A stretch of DNA of 64,000 nt. It comes from Neorhizobium populisoli (GTDB lineage: Bacteria; Pseudomonadota; Alphaproteobacteria; Rhizobiales; Rhizobiaceae). The notes beneath the pieces are model-generated. The model was not told where the DNA came from, did not search any database, and saw only the letters and a list, made by a program, of their open reading frames with translations. Within the stretch, counting starts at the first letter, position 1. Each line of letters starts with the position of its first letter. Where the stretch lies: assembly GCF_019430945.1 (NCBI RefSeq), contig NZ_JAHYCB010000004.1, positions 310,001 to 374,000 on the forward strand, given 5' to 3'. The position numbers and the translations under genes were made by a program. Below, piece by piece: positions 8,200 to 17,309 of this stretch.

Positions 8200-9918
8200 A
8201 TGCTTCGCCGTTTCTTCTCCTATTACCGGCCATATCGCGGGCTTTTTCTGCTGGATTTCGGGTGTGCCGTTTTGTCCGGCGTGCTCGAGCTCGCCTTCCC
8301 GATGGCGGTGAAACTGTTCATCGACCGACTGCTCTTGAGCCATGAATGGGTGCTGATTCTGGCAGCGTCCGTGGCGCTGCTGATAATCTATGTCATCAAT
8401 ACCGGCCTGATGGCGGTCGTCACCTATTGGGGCCATATGCTCGGGATCAATATCGAGACCGACATGCGCCGGGCGGCCTTCAGCCACCTGCAAAAACTCT
8501 CCTTCAGCTATTTCGACAACCAGAAGACCGGCCATATCGTCGGCCGCCTGACCAAGGATCTGGAAGAGATCGGCGAGGTGGCGCATCACGGGCCGGAAGA
8601 CCTGTTCATTGCGCTGATGACCTTTGCCGGCGCGCTGGTGCTGATGTTCTCGGTCAATTGGCAGCTGGCGCTGATCACCGCGCTTGTCGTGCCGCTGACG
8701 GCCTGGGTCACCAGCCATTTTGGCGGCCGGATGACCAACAATTTCCGCAAGCTCTTCGGCCGGGTGGGTGATTTCAACACCCGTATCGAGGAAAATGTCG
8801 GCGGCATCCGCGTGGTGCAGGCCTTCGCCAATGAAAGCCATGAGCGGGCGCTGTTCGAAAAGGACAACCAGAATTATCGCCGCGTCAAGCTGGAAGCCTA
8901 CAAGCTGATGGCCGCATCCAGCTCGCTGAGCTATATGAGCATGCGCCTGACGCAGATGATCGTCATGATCGCTGGCGCCTATTTCGTGCTCTCCGGCGAG
9001 CTGACCGCCGGCGGCTTCATCGGTTTCCTTCTGCTGGTCACCGTGTTCTTTCGTCCGGTCGAGAAGATCAACTCGGTCATCGAAACCTATCCGAAGGGCA
9101 TTGCCGGTTTCCGGCGCTTTACCGAACTGATCGATACCGAGCCGGATATCGCCGATGCGCCGGACGCCGTCACCGTCGATCACCTGGAGGGTGAGATCGT
9201 CTACAAGGACGTCTCCTTCGGTTACGACCGGGACAAGCCGGTGCTGAAGGGCGTCAACCTGCATATCCGCGCCGGTGAAACGATCGCCTTTGTTGGGCCG
9301 TCCGGTGCGGGCAAGACGACGATCTGTTCGCTCCTGCCGCGTTTCTATGAGATCGGCTCCGGCAGTATATCGGTCGATGGCATCGATATCCGCCAGATGA
9401 CCAAGATTTCGCTGCGCCAGCAGATCGGCATCGTGCAGCAGGACGTCTTCCTGTTCGGTGGCACGATCCGCGAAAACATCGCCTATGGCCGTCTCGGTGC
9501 GTCGGAGAAGGACATTGTCGAAGCCGCCCGCCGGGCGCGTCTCGAAGATATGTTGGCCGGCCTCCCAGATGGCCTCGATACGATGATCGGCGAGCGTGGC
9601 GTGAAACTCTCCGGTGGCCAGAAACAGCGCGTCGCGATCGCCCGCATGTTCCTGAAAAACCCGCCGATCCTGATCCTCGACGAAGCCACCTCGGCGCTGG
9701 ACACGGAAACCGAACGCGCCATCCAGCGCTCGCTTGCCGAGCTGTCGCAGGGCCGCACCACGCTCGTCATCGCTCATCGCCTCGCCACCATCCAGGGCGC
9801 CGACCGCATCGTCGTCATCGACGGCTCCGGCATCGTCGAACAGGGCACGCATCAGGAACTCGTCGCCCGCCGCGGCGCCTATAACAGGCTGCATTCCGCG
9901 CAGGTGGGGATGATGTGA
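8200..9918 (+). CDS. ABC exporter, fused membrane and ATPase domains (MsbA/lipid-type)
   Basis: 572 residues. Six-helix transmembrane domain over about 1-310, then a nucleotide-binding domain with Walker A GPSGAGKTT near 367, Q-loop IVQQDVFLFGGTIRENI, signature LSGGQKQRVAIAR near 470, Walker B ILILDEATSALD and H-loop VIAHRLATI. Half-transporters of this type act as homodimers and export lipids, drugs or peptides from the cytoplasm. It is monocistronic, divergent from the FhuC-like gene; the DUF2161 gene follows after 49 bases. Substrate is unknown. Confidence 0.92.
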   Translation: MLRRFFSYYRPYRGLFLLDFGCAVLSGVLELAFPMAVKLFIDRLLLSHEWVLILAASVALLIIYVINTGLMAVVTYWGHMLGINIETDMRRAAFSHLQKLSFSYFDNQKTGHIVGRLTKDLEEIGEVAHHGPEDLFIALMTFAGALVLMFSVNWQLALITALVVPLTAWVTSHFGGRMTNNFRKLFGRVGDFNTRIEENVGGIRVVQAFANESHERALFEKDNQNYRRVKLEAYKLMAASSSLSYMSMRLTQMIVMIAGAYFVLSGELTAGGFIGFLLLVTVFFRPVEKINSVIETYPKGIAGFRRFTELIDTEPDIADAPDAVTVDHLEGEIVYKDVSFGYDRDKPVLKGVNLHIRAGETIAFVGPSGAGKTTICSLLPRFYEIGSGSISVDGIDIRQMTKISLRQQIGIVQQDVFLFGGTIRENIAYGRLGASEKDIVEAARRARLEDMLAGLPDGLDTMIGERGVKLSGGQKQRVAIARMFLKNPPILILDEATSALDTETERAIQRSLAELSQGRTTLVIAHRLATIQGADRIVVIDGSGIVEQGTHQELVARRGAYNRLHSAQVGMM

Positions 9919-9967
9919 TGGGGGCCTCATGATACGGTCCGGCGACTGATTCATTTCGCCGGACCGC

Positions 9968-10657
9968 ATGGAAACCTCCCTCTACCAGCCCGTCAAAACC
10001 TTTCTCGAAAGCTTCGGCTACGAAGTGAAAGGCGAGGTGGGTGGCTGCGACATGGTCGGGCTGATGGATACCGAGCCGCCGGTTGTGGTTGTCTGCGAGC
10101 TGAAACTTTCCTTCAATCTCGAGCTCATCCTGCAGGCGGTCGATCGGGGCAATGCGTCCGACGAGGTCTGGATCGCCGCCCGCGTCTCCGCCAAGGGCAG
10201 GGGGCGCGAGGCGGATCGGCGGTATCGCGATCTCTGCCGGAGGTTGGGGATCGGCATGCTCGGCGTCTCGGATCAAGGCGAGGTTTCGGTTCTGGTCAGC
10301 TCCGTCTCGCCGATGCCGCGCACTAATCCGAAACGGCGGACACGGCTGATCAAGGAGCATCGCAAGCGGCGCGGAGACCCGGCGGTTGGCGGCAGTACGA
10401 AAATTCCGGTAATGACGGCTTACCGACAACAGGCGCTGGCATGTGCTGCGCTGCTCGTAGACGGACCTTTAAGGCCGCGTGACCTTAAGACTGCGGGGCC
10501 GAATGCAGGTGCCATTCTGCTTGCCAATTATTATGGTTGGTTCGAGCGGGTGGAGAAGGGTGTTTATGCGCTGACCGATCCGGGTCGGCGGGCGCTGCAG
10601 CGCTGGCCGCAGGAGCGAGTTTCGGAAAGCCCGACCGATGCCGTCTCGACTTCTTAA
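9968..10657 (+). CDS. DUF2161 protein, putative PD-(D/E)XK phosphodiesterase
   Basis: 229 residues. The N-terminal part has the restriction-endonuclease-like signature: Asp28 in GGCDMVGL and Glu44-Leu-Lys46 in VVVCELKLSF. The middle is basic (about 115-140) and the C-terminal 70 residues look like a winged-helix domain (GPLRPRDLKTAGPNAGAILLANYYGWFER). I recognise the DUF2161 family, annotated as putative nuclease-fold proteins with no established role. It stands alone downstream of the exporter. Confidence 0.8.
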   Translation: METSLYQPVKTFLESFGYEVKGEVGGCDMVGLMDTEPPVVVVCELKLSFNLELILQAVDRGNASDEVWIAARVSAKGRGREADRRYRDLCRRLGIGMLGVSDQGEVSVLVSSVSPMPRTNPKRRTRLIKEHRKRRGDPAVGGSTKIPVMTAYRQQALACAALLVDGPLRPRDLKTAGPNAGAILLANYYGWFERVEKGVYALTDPGRRALQRWPQERVSESPTDAVSTS

Positions 10658-10666
10658 AATGACAAA

Positions 10667-10688
10667 CCGCCCGCCTTTCGGCGGACGG
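10667..10688 (+). terminator. Terminator-like hairpin after the DUF2161 gene
   Basis: CCGCCCGCC and GGCGGACGG form a stem (5 bp, one mismatch, 3 bp) around a four-base TTTC loop, followed by a T-rich TCTGTTGGTTGG. It lies 10 bases past the stop and between convergent genes. Confidence 0.55.
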
Positions 10689-10727
10689 TCTGTTGGTTGG
10701 CACTCTGTCAGCTGAGTGTTAACCCGA

Positions 10728-11024
10728 TTACGGCTGCGTACCCGTGCCACCAGCCGGCGGCGTTGCCGGGGCCGGGGTGGCCGGGGCGGGGGTTGCCGGA
10801 GCGGCCGGCGCATTATTGGTAACCGGCGGGTTGGTAGACGACGTGGTCTGCGGGTCGGTGGACGAACCACCCATCTGCGACCAGACGAAAGCGCCGACGA
10901 GGATGACGGCGATTACAGCTACCCAGCCGACCCACGAAGAGCTGCCCGAACGGGAAACCTGCGTGGTGTTGGTGACTTCCGGGTTACGGAACTCGTTCTG
11001 CCTGTCATTGGGATCAAAAGCCAT
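10728..11024 (-). CDS. Small single-pass membrane protein with Pro/Ala-rich tail
   Basis: 98 residues. A polar N-terminus (MAFDPNDRQNEFRNPEVTNTT) is followed by one membrane helix at about 32-50 (WVGWVAVIAVILVGAFVWS) and a low-complexity tail with repeated APATPAP units. A strong AAGGAGGAAGT ribosome site precedes the ATG. By layout it is an N-in, tail-out inner-membrane protein; similar short proteins occur in rhizobial genomes without assigned function. The repeat-rich tail may vary in length between strains. Confidence 0.7.
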   Translation of the reverse strand: MAFDPNDRQNEFRNPEVTNTTQVSRSGSSSWVGWVAVIAVILVGAFVWSQMGGSSTDPQTTSSTNPPVTNNAPAAPATPAPATPAPATPPAGGTGTQP

Positions 11025-11141
11025 TTCACTTCCTCCTTCTTCATGCCAGACGTGGCCTGCACACGGTCAGATAATGCCAAGAAGGAAGTTTGGTTCCCAT
11101 TTTCGTGAACGGGTGTGTTGAGACGACACAGGCCTTTGCGA

Positions 11142-12005
11142 TCAGCGCGCGAACTTTTTCGCGCCGGCCACGCAGGCAACGACCGCAAGCGTCGCCGCGA
11201 ACATGCCGGCATTGACGGTTTCGCCGAGCAGTAGCGAAGCGAGCACCAGGCCCAAAAACGGCTGTAGCAGTTGCAGTTGCCCGACCCCGGCAATGCCGCC
11301 GAGCGCCAGCCCGCGATACCAGAAGATGAAGCCGATCAGCATGCTGAACAGCGAGACATAACCCAGTCCCAGCCAGGCGGCGTTCCCGCCTTCCGGAAAT
11401 ACCTGCGGCATGGTCACGAAGACGGCCGGCAGCATGATGGGCAGGGAAATGGCGAGCGCCCAGGAAATCACCTGCCAGCCGCCGAGCTTTCGCGAAAGCC
11501 GCGCCCCTTCCGCATAACCAAGGCCGCAGACGATAACGGCCGCCAGCATCAGCAGGTCGCCGACCAGCGAGGCCGTCTGTTCCTGAAACAGCGCGAAACC
11601 CGCAACGATGGCGCTGCCGAGGCAGGAGAACAGCCAGAAGACCGGCTTCGGCCGCTCGCCGCCGCGGATGACGCCGAAGATGGCGGTCGCCACCGGCAAC
11701 AGGCCGATGAAGACGATGGAATGCGCCGAGGTGATATGTTTCAGGGCAAGTGCGGTAAACAGCGGAAATCCGATCACCACACCGAGCGAAACAACAACGA
11801 GCGGCACGACATCTTCCCGGGCCGGGCGCTTTTCCCGAAAGGCCAACAGCAGCAGGCAGGCGAGCAGACCGGCGATCGAGGCACGCGCGACCGTCAGGAA
11901 CAGCGGATCGAACCCCGCCACCGCGACACGCGTGGCCGGCAGCGAGCCACTGAAGATCAGCACGCCCATCATCCCGCTCGCCCAGCCGCTTGTCGTATTG
12001 TTCAT
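11142..12005 (-). CDS. EamA/DMT-family metabolite exporter
   Basis: 287 residues from ATG 12003-12005 (MNNTTSGWASGMMG); a longer reading to 12089 would add 28 polar residues and cover the regulatory region. Ten hydrophobic segments in two EamA repeats are apparent. The family exports amino acids and other small metabolites across the inner membrane. It is divergent from a MocR-type regulator, a common pair in which the regulator controls the exporter. Confidence 0.88.
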   Translation of the reverse strand: MNNTTSGWASGMMGVLIFSGSLPATRVAVAGFDPLFLTVARASIAGLLACLLLLAFREKRPAREDVVPLVVVSLGVVIGFPLFTALALKHITSAHSIVFIGLLPVATAIFGVIRGGERPKPVFWLFSCLGSAIVAGFALFQEQTASLVGDLLMLAAVIVCGLGYAEGARLSRKLGGWQVISWALAISLPIMLPAVFVTMPQVFPEGGNAAWLGLGYVSLFSMLIGFIFWYRGLALGGIAGVGQLQLLQPFLGLVLASLLLGETVNAGMFAATLAVVACVAGAKKFAR

Positions 12006-12133
12006 CGGTTCGGTCCTTCCATCGCCATTCTCCTGCGCGCGCCATCCTTGGACATCGGCTCTCCGACATTCCTTTGGGATCGGCCCCACATTTGTCTGCT
12101 ATCGACGAATTGTCGTAGCGCTGCCAGAGACGA

Positions 12134-12163
12134 TCCATTACAATTTCGAGAAACTGTAATGGA
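12134..12163. promoter_or_regulatory. Operator-like inverted repeat, exporter/MocR intergenic
   Basis: A perfect 9-bp inverted repeat, TCCATTACA (12134-12142) and TGTAATGGA (12155-12163), with a 12-bp spacer. It lies in the divergent spacer, its right arm ending 15 bases before the regulator's GTG start. It is the obvious candidate binding site for the MocR protein, consistent with autorepression. Confidence 0.65.
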
Positions 12164-12178
12164 GAACGGAGCAGTACA

Positions 12179-13576
12179 GTGGATGTGATGCGTGATCGCG
12201 GTTTGGGGCGCACCGATGCGGTCATGGCGGAAATCCGCAGCCGCATTGCCGGCCGCGGACTGTTGCCAGGCGCCCGGCTGCCGTCCGTCCGCGCCTTCGC
12301 CAAGACCATGCAAGTTTCCGTTTCGACCGTGGTCGAGGCCTATGAACGGCTGGCGGCGGAGGGGTTGATCCGCGCCCGGCCGGGTTCTGGATTTTATGTG
12401 TCGAGCCCGCTTGCGCCGCTGTCGCTCTCCGATATCGGCCCGAAGCTCGATCGTGAGATCGATCCGCTCTGGGTATCGCGGCAAGCTTTGGAAGATACGG
12501 ATTATCTGAAACCCGGCTGCGGTTGGCTGCCGCCGTCCTGGTTGCCGCAGGAGGCGATCCGGCGGGCATTGCGCAATCTGGCGCGCAGCGACGATCCGCT
12601 GCTGACCGACTACGGCACACCGCTCGGCTCCCTGCCGCTGCGCCAACTCCTGTCGCGGCGCATGGCAGGCCACGGCATTTCGGCAGCGCCGGAACAGATC
12701 ATACTGACCGATTCCGGCACCTATGCGATTGACCTCATCTGCCGTTTCCTGCTTGAGCCGGGCGATACGGTATTGGTCGACGATCCCTGTTATTTCAATT
12801 TCCATGCGCTTCTGCGCGCCCACCGGGCCAATGTCGTCAGCGTGCCGATGACGCCGGCCGGGCCGGATGTCGAAGCCTTTGGCCGAATGCTGGAGGAGCA
12901 TCGGCCGCGGCTCTACATCACCAATTCGGCGATCCACAATCCGACCGGCGCGGTGCTTTCCCCGGTCGTGGCCCATCGGTTGCTGAAACTGGCCGACAAG
13001 GCGGGGCTCATCATCGTCGAGGACGATATCTTTGCCGATCTCGAATACGAGCCGGCACCGCGGCTTGCCGCTTTCGACGGGCTCGACCGCGTTATCCATA
13101 TCGGTAGCTTTTCAAAAACGCTGTCGGCTTCTGTGCGCTGCGGTTTCATTGCCGCCCGTCCGGACTGGATCGAGGGACTGGTCGACCTGAAGACCGCCAC
13201 CCATTTCTCCTCCGGCAGGCTTCCGGCCGAGGTTGTCCTGTCTATCCTGACTGACGGCAGCTATCGCCGTTATCTCGATGAATTGCGGCTGCGGTTATCG
13301 AAGGCGATGAAACAGACGATCGCCAGCCTCGCACCGCTCGACATCACGCCCTGGCACATGCCTCAATCCGGCATGCTGCTGTGGTGCCGGCTGCCGGACG
13401 GGGTAGAGGCGGCGGAGGTGGCCCGCGCGTGTCTCGCCGACCATATCGTGCTCGCCCCCGGCAATGTCTTCAGCCAGGCGCCGGATGCGGGACGCTTCCT
13501 GCGGTTCAACGTGGCACAGTCGGGGGATGCGAGGGTTTTCGAGAGTTTGGGGAGGGCGTTGAGGAAGGCGGGGTGA
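12179..13576 (+). CDS. MocR-family regulator (GntR helix-turn-helix plus aminotransferase fold)
   Basis: 465 residues starting at GTG 12179, with a GGAGC ribosome site 6 bases upstream; ATG at 12188 is the alternative. Winged helix at about 10-75 (LPSVRAFAKTMQVSVSTVVEAYERLAAEGLI), then a fold-type I aminotransferase domain with the PLP lysine in IGSFSKTLSASVRCG near 313 and the Asn-Pro motif IHNPTG. MocR proteins use bound PLP as a sensor rather than catalyst. The likely targets are the divergent EamA exporter and itself. Confidence 0.9.
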   Translation: MDVMRDRGLGRTDAVMAEIRSRIAGRGLLPGARLPSVRAFAKTMQVSVSTVVEAYERLAAEGLIRARPGSGFYVSSPLAPLSLSDIGPKLDREIDPLWVSRQALEDTDYLKPGCGWLPPSWLPQEAIRRALRNLARSDDPLLTDYGTPLGSLPLRQLLSRRMAGHGISAAPEQIILTDSGTYAIDLICRFLLEPGDTVLVDDPCYFNFHALLRAHRANVVSVPMTPAGPDVEAFGRMLEEHRPRLYITNSAIHNPTGAVLSPVVAHRLLKLADKAGLIIVEDDIFADLEYEPAPRLAAFDGLDRVIHIGSFSKTLSASVRCGFIAARPDWIEGLVDLKTATHFSSGRLPAEVVLSILTDGSYRRYLDELRLRLSKAMKQTIASLAPLDITPWHMPQSGMLLWCRLPDGVEAAEVARACLADHIVLAPGNVFSQAPDAGRFLRFNVAQSGDARVFESLGRALRKAG

Positions 13577-13630
13577 GGGGTATTTTCTTCGCACTGAATA
13601 GGAGAAAATAGGTGGCTGTTCTGCCGTGTG

Positions 13631-13679
13631 ATACCCCCCTCTGCCCTGCCGGGCATCTCCCCCACAGGTGGGGAGATTG
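13631..13679 (+). repeat. Left arm of a perfect 49-bp inverted repeat
   Basis: All 49 bases are the exact reverse complement of 13794-13842, separated by 114 bases. Inside the arm are smaller palindromes (CCCTGCCGGGC; CTCCCCCACAGGTGGGGAG), the pattern of rhizobial RIME/REP mosaics. It lies 55 bases past the MocR stop. Confidence 0.8.
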
Positions 13680-13793
13680 GCTGGGCGCACCGGTTTACCC
13701 AAACAATGGACGTTGCGAGTGCCGCTTCTGTAAATGAGTATCCCGTGCATCACTTTTAGACGGTAAATGCCGCTGGAAGTTCGTGCCGCGAGT

Positions 13794-13842
13794 CAATCTC
13801 CCCACCTGTGGGGGAGATGCCCGGCAGGGCAGAGGGGGGTAT
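13794..13842 (-). repeat. Right arm of a perfect 49-bp inverted repeat
   Basis: Exact reverse complement of 13631-13679. The 114-base spacer carries no open frame of note. The pair could extrude as a cruciform, or be two oppositely inserted copies of one dispersed element, or the ends of a small non-autonomous mobile element; no flanking target duplication is obvious. Confidence 0.8.
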
Positions 13843-14368
13843 AGCGGGGGATGTCGAAAGAGATTTCCCGAACAAAAACAAACAACCCACCCTCCAATCT
13901 TCCACGCCCCACCACTCGCACCTACAATCCCCCTGCTTCCGTCGCCGGAGTGTTTCGCGAGACGTTCGCGGGCAGGCGGAGGCCGGCGCTTTCATTGGAA
14001 CCGTAACGTGCGGCAATGGTGGAAGAGGTGAAAGCCATGGAGCGCGCGTCTGAAAGGGCGGCACTCTTATCAAGCGTCCCCCTGGCCGCCAGGTCGGGTT
14101 CGGTTTGAGCCGTGCAAGCGCTAAGAGCAATCTTGCGTGCAGAGAAGGCGAGGCAATCACCTGTAGGGACCGGAAGTCCCGAAAGAACGCCGAAGGCCAC
14201 GCGAATGCGGAGCCACCATTACTAAAACTGCTTGAGGTTCCGCATTCGTGTGGGCTCTCCGATATTTGACATCACCATGGCGGGAGACCGCGCGTGGGCG
14301 GATAGGTGTGACCTTCAGAGTGCCGGCCGGAAGTCGACAAAATCGGTTTCAGCGACGCCTAACGCTCA

Positions 14369-15493
14369 TCAATTCCGCGCCATCGCCGCACCCGGCGCAA
14401 CCCAGCGGTGCCATTGCTCCTCGGAACCTGAGAACACGTTCAGATCGATCTTCTCGTTGACGCCCTGCGACATGCCGGAGCCGGAATATTGCCAGAAGAC
14501 CCACTTGCGGTTTGGATAGACCTTGGAGGGATGCTGGGCGACGGCGCGCAGCCAGAAGGGGTAGTCCTGGAACTGGCCCTGCAGATTGTCCTCGTAGAAA
14601 TCCGGCGCGGTGTAGATGATCGGGCGCTGGCCGTAGTGGCGCTCCAGCTTGTCCATGAAGACCTGCATCTTTTCCAAGACCTTGGCGCGGGAAATGTTCT
14701 GCTTGCAGCTGGACTGGCCGTTCCATTCCACGTCGATGACCGGCGGCAGTGCGTCGGGGTCGCGCGGCACATTGCGGATGAACCAGTCGGCCTGTTCGCT
14801 GGCCACACGGCACCAGTAGAAAAAATGGTAGGCGCCGCGCTTGATGCCGGCGACCTTGGCGCGGTACCAGTTGGTCTTGAACATCGGGTCGAGATGATCG
14901 CCGCCATCCGTCGCCTTGATATAGGCGAAGTTGGCGCCCTGGGTGCGCAGCATCGGCCAGTCGATCTCGCCCTGCCAACGGGAAACGTCGACACCGTGGA
15001 CTGGATAGTTGCGCGGCGTCACGCGGCCGAAATTGATCGGCTTGGCGTCGCGGAACCGGTGGCCGTAGATGCGCATGCGCTCGCCGCGGCGAAGGGTGGC
15101 GTCCGGCAGCATTGGCCGTTGCGGCATCATCGCGGCGATCGGCCGATCGGCCGGCAGCGGCATGCCGACGGTCGTCTGCTGCCGGAAAGCCTGCGGATCC
15201 GGCGCGTGGCCCGCCCAGGCAAGTGTTTCCACATGCTCTTCCGGCTGCTGCACCGCGGCGGGCGGCATCGTCATGGTCTGGGGCATCGACTGAGCCGCCA
15301 TCTGCTGCGATGCGCCGACCCGCGAGGATTTGCCGACGGCGACGGACGGAACAGGCGTGACGGGTTGGACGACGGAGCCGGTCGTTTCCTGCGCATTGAC
15401 GCCGGCGGCGAGATTTTCCGGACCGGAATTCGAGGCGCAACCGGCCAGAACGAGGCAGGTGGCGAGGAGATATGGCACAGCCGACAGACGCAT
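14369..15493 (-). CDS. GH25 lysozyme-like lipoprotein
   Basis: 374 residues. Lipoprotein signal MRLSAVPYLLATCLVLAGCAS with lipobox LAGC, then about 130 residues of low-complexity Pro/Val/Gln linker, then a glycoside hydrolase family 25 domain from about 160. It starts HGVDVSRWQGEIDW and includes the catalytic DVEWNG near 254 and YTAPDFYE. GH25 enzymes cleave the beta-1,4 MurNAc-GlcNAc bond of peptidoglycan. The lipid anchor and linker place it in the periplasm or on the outer membrane, so a role in wall remodelling is likely. It is monocistronic. Confidence 0.9.
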   Translation of the reverse strand: MRLSAVPYLLATCLVLAGCASNSGPENLAAGVNAQETTGSVVQPVTPVPSVAVGKSSRVGASQQMAAQSMPQTMTMPPAAVQQPEEHVETLAWAGHAPDPQAFRQQTTVGMPLPADRPIAAMMPQRPMLPDATLRRGERMRIYGHRFRDAKPINFGRVTPRNYPVHGVDVSRWQGEIDWPMLRTQGANFAYIKATDGGDHLDPMFKTNWYRAKVAGIKRGAYHFFYWCRVASEQADWFIRNVPRDPDALPPVIDVEWNGQSSCKQNISRAKVLEKMQVFMDKLERHYGQRPIIYTAPDFYEDNLQGQFQDYPFWLRAVAQHPSKVYPNRKWVFWQYSGSGMSQGVNEKIDLNVFSGSEEQWHRWVAPGAAMARN

Positions 15494-15633
15494 TTTGAAC
15501 CCGTACGCAAAACAACCGGAAACGGCAGAACACGCCGCTCAACATCCCTGGGTCGACACCCTTGAGGAATTGCTAACGGAAAATTACCAAGAAATGCTGA
15601 ATGCAATCTTTACGTCGAGGAGTTGTCTCTAAA

Positions 15634-16191
15634 TTAGTCGCGCGGCTTGACGGGCCTGGCCGGATTTCCGACGACGGTGGCGCCGGCGGGCACATCGCGG
15701 GTGACGACAGATCCCGCCCCGACGATCGCGCCGTCGCCGATCGTTACGCCACCGAGGATGATCGCACCGCCGCCGATCCAGACATCTTTGCCGATCGTCA
15801 CCGGCCTTGCGATCTCCATACCTTGCGAGCGCAGGGCGGGATCGCGGTGATGATCGGCGCAATAGATGTGAACGCCGGGACCGAACATCGAACGTGCGCC
15901 GATCTTCACCGGGGCAGAGTCGAGAATGGTGCAGCCGGCATTCATATAGACTGCGTCGCCGAGGTGAAGATTCATGCCATAGGAGCAATGAAACGGCGCT
16001 TCCAGAAAAGCCGTCTCAGAGACCTCGAGAAACAGGGCTCGAAGTGCCGGCGCCATGGCACCGCGCTCGGCGGGCGGCATGGTGTTATGCGCATGGCAGG
16101 CAGCCCGGGCGAGGTCGCGCAAGGCATCGAGCTCCGGATCGAGGCAGCAATACCATTCGCCCGCCGCCATTTTTCCCCGCTCACTCACCAT
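15634..16191 (-). CDS. Maltose/galactoside O-acetyltransferase-like protein (LacA/NodL type)
   Basis: 185 residues. An N-terminal alpha-helical Mac domain ([18 protein letters not shown]) is followed by a left-handed beta-helix of hexapeptide repeats (about 70-185: [50 protein letters not shown]). The catalytic His is in YCADHHRDP. These enzymes transfer acetyl from acetyl-CoA to sugar hydroxyls in the cytoplasm. The family includes NodL, but no nod genes or nod box are nearby, so a general sugar acetyltransferase is the safer call. Confidence 0.87.
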   Translation of the reverse strand: MVSERGKMAAGEWYCCLDPELDALRDLARAACHAHNTMPPAERGAMAPALRALFLEVSETAFLEAPFHCSYGMNLHLGDAVYMNAGCTILDSAPVKIGARSMFGPGVHIYCADHHRDPALRSQGMEIARPVTIGKDVWIGGGAIILGGVTIGDGAIVGAGSVVTRDVPAGATVVGNPARPVKPRD

Positions 16192-16274
16192 GCGCTATCC
16201 TCCCTGCAGAAAGGATTTTTCGCATGGTGCAGGAATATTGTCAGCCTGGATACTGGCAGACCGCCGGCTTGTCC

Positions 16275-17204
16275 TCACCGAAGTTCGCTATAGGACAGCT
16301 TGTATCCCGGCTCCGGCCATTCCAGCGCCATCAGCTGACCGGTGCCGGACATGGTCACATAAGCAGTCTTCATATCCGGCCCACCGAAAGCGATATTGGT
16401 GGTGAAGAAATCGCCAATCGGCACCTGCCGCAAAAGTTCGCCGGTCGGGCTGACGACCGAGATGCAATTGCCGACGATGGTGGCGATGCAGAGATTGCCG
16501 GCCGCATCGACAGCCATCGAGCCGAAACGGTGGTAATTGCCCATGTCGATGACCAGCCGGCCGCCATGCGGCGAGGGGAAGGGGCGCTTTTCCACCTTGC
16601 CCGGCGCGACGATATCGAAAGCCCATGCGCGGCCGGTTTCCGTCTCGGCGACGTAGACAGTTTTCCCGTCCGGCGACAGCGCCACACCGTTCGGCGTGAT
16701 CATCGGATAGGCGATCTCGGTGATATAGGAACCGTCGGCCTTAGCGTAATAAAGCCCGCCATTCATGCGGTAGCGCGGATAGAGCTTGCCGAAATCGGTG
16801 AAATAGAAACCGCCATGCTCGTCGAAGACCAGATCATTCGGGCCGACCAGATGATGGTCGCCGCAGCGGTCGTAGAGGACTTCGGTCTTGCCGGTATCGG
16901 GATCGAGCCGCTGGAGGTAGCCGCCGGCATAACCTTCCGGCACGCCGGGTTTCATGCGGGTCAACTCGCCTTCCTGGAAAAACAGGAAGCCGCCGTTGTT
17001 GCAGACATAGAGCATGCCGTCCGGCCCGACCGCCAGCCCGTTCGGCCCGCCGCCAAGTTCTGCGACGACCTCGATCCGACCATCCGGCGTGACACGGCTC
17101 ACCGCCTTGCGCTCGATCTCGACGACGAAGACCGAGCCGTCGGAACAGACGACCGGCCCTTCCGGAAAGCGCAATCCGGTCGCGACAATGCGGCGATTAT
17201 CCAT
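16275..17204 (-). CDS. SMP-30/gluconolactonase-family protein
   Basis: 309 residues from ATG 17202-17204, preceded by a strong GAGGGAGGAAT ribosome site; the longer frame to 17252 lacks one. Six-bladed beta-propeller features are clear: metal Glu in LRFPEGPVV, GGPNGLAVGPDGMLYVCNNGG, LVGPNDLVFDEHGG and TPNGVALSPDGKTVYVAET. The family hydrolyses sugar or other lactones using a divalent metal. It lies 105 bases downstream of the tryptophan dioxygenase gene; no obvious pathway partner is adjacent. Confidence 0.87.
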   Translation of the reverse strand: MDNRRIVATGLRFPEGPVVCSDGSVFVVEIERKAVSRVTPDGRIEVVAELGGGPNGLAVGPDGMLYVCNNGGFLFFQEGELTRMKPGVPEGYAGGYLQRLDPDTGKTEVLYDRCGDHHLVGPNDLVFDEHGGFYFTDFGKLYPRYRMNGGLYYAKADGSYITEIAYPMITPNGVALSPDGKTVYVAETETGRAWAFDIVAPGKVEKRPFPSPHGGRLVIDMGNYHRFGSMAVDAAGNLCIATIVGNCISVVSPTGELLRQVPIGDFFTTNIAFGGPDMKTAYVTMSGTGQLMALEWPEPGYKLSYSELR

Positions 17205-17309
17205 GAAATATTCCTCCCTCAAATCTCCCCGCAGCCGATATGCGCCCGACAATGGGAGGGCGCAATTGGATTCGGTGGGTTGGCATTCGAAATGGGAGAG
17301 GTGGCTTGC

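Larger units (their letters stand above)
13577..14368. other. 792-base non-coding block with repeats and unexplained structure
   Basis: No convincing gene. It holds the 49-bp inverted repeat pair (listed separately) and, at 13870-14368, a stretch of moderately structured sequence. In that stretch 14197-14211 and 14239-14253 form a 15-bp inverted repeat with one mismatch, and a stem pairs 14112-14119 with the CTTGCGTG that follows. A GTG-start reading of 92 codons at 13922-14200 on the minus strand is open but has no recognisable domain. It could be a degenerate repeat, an RNA gene or a small unknown protein. Confidence 0.4.

Noticed and set aside
8176..9969. A 597-codon minus-strand open frame
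   Set aside because: Exactly antisense to the ABC exporter, whose motifs are unmistakable.
14107..14146. Stem resembling group II intron domain V (GAGCCGTGCAAG...CTTGCGTGC)
   Set aside because: The loop is too long, the catalytic triad and GNRA-type tetraloop are absent, and no maturase reading frame is near.
15634..16191. Acetyltransferase as a nodulation gene (nodL)
   Set aside because: Family match only; no nod box or other nod genes, so the symbol is not justified.
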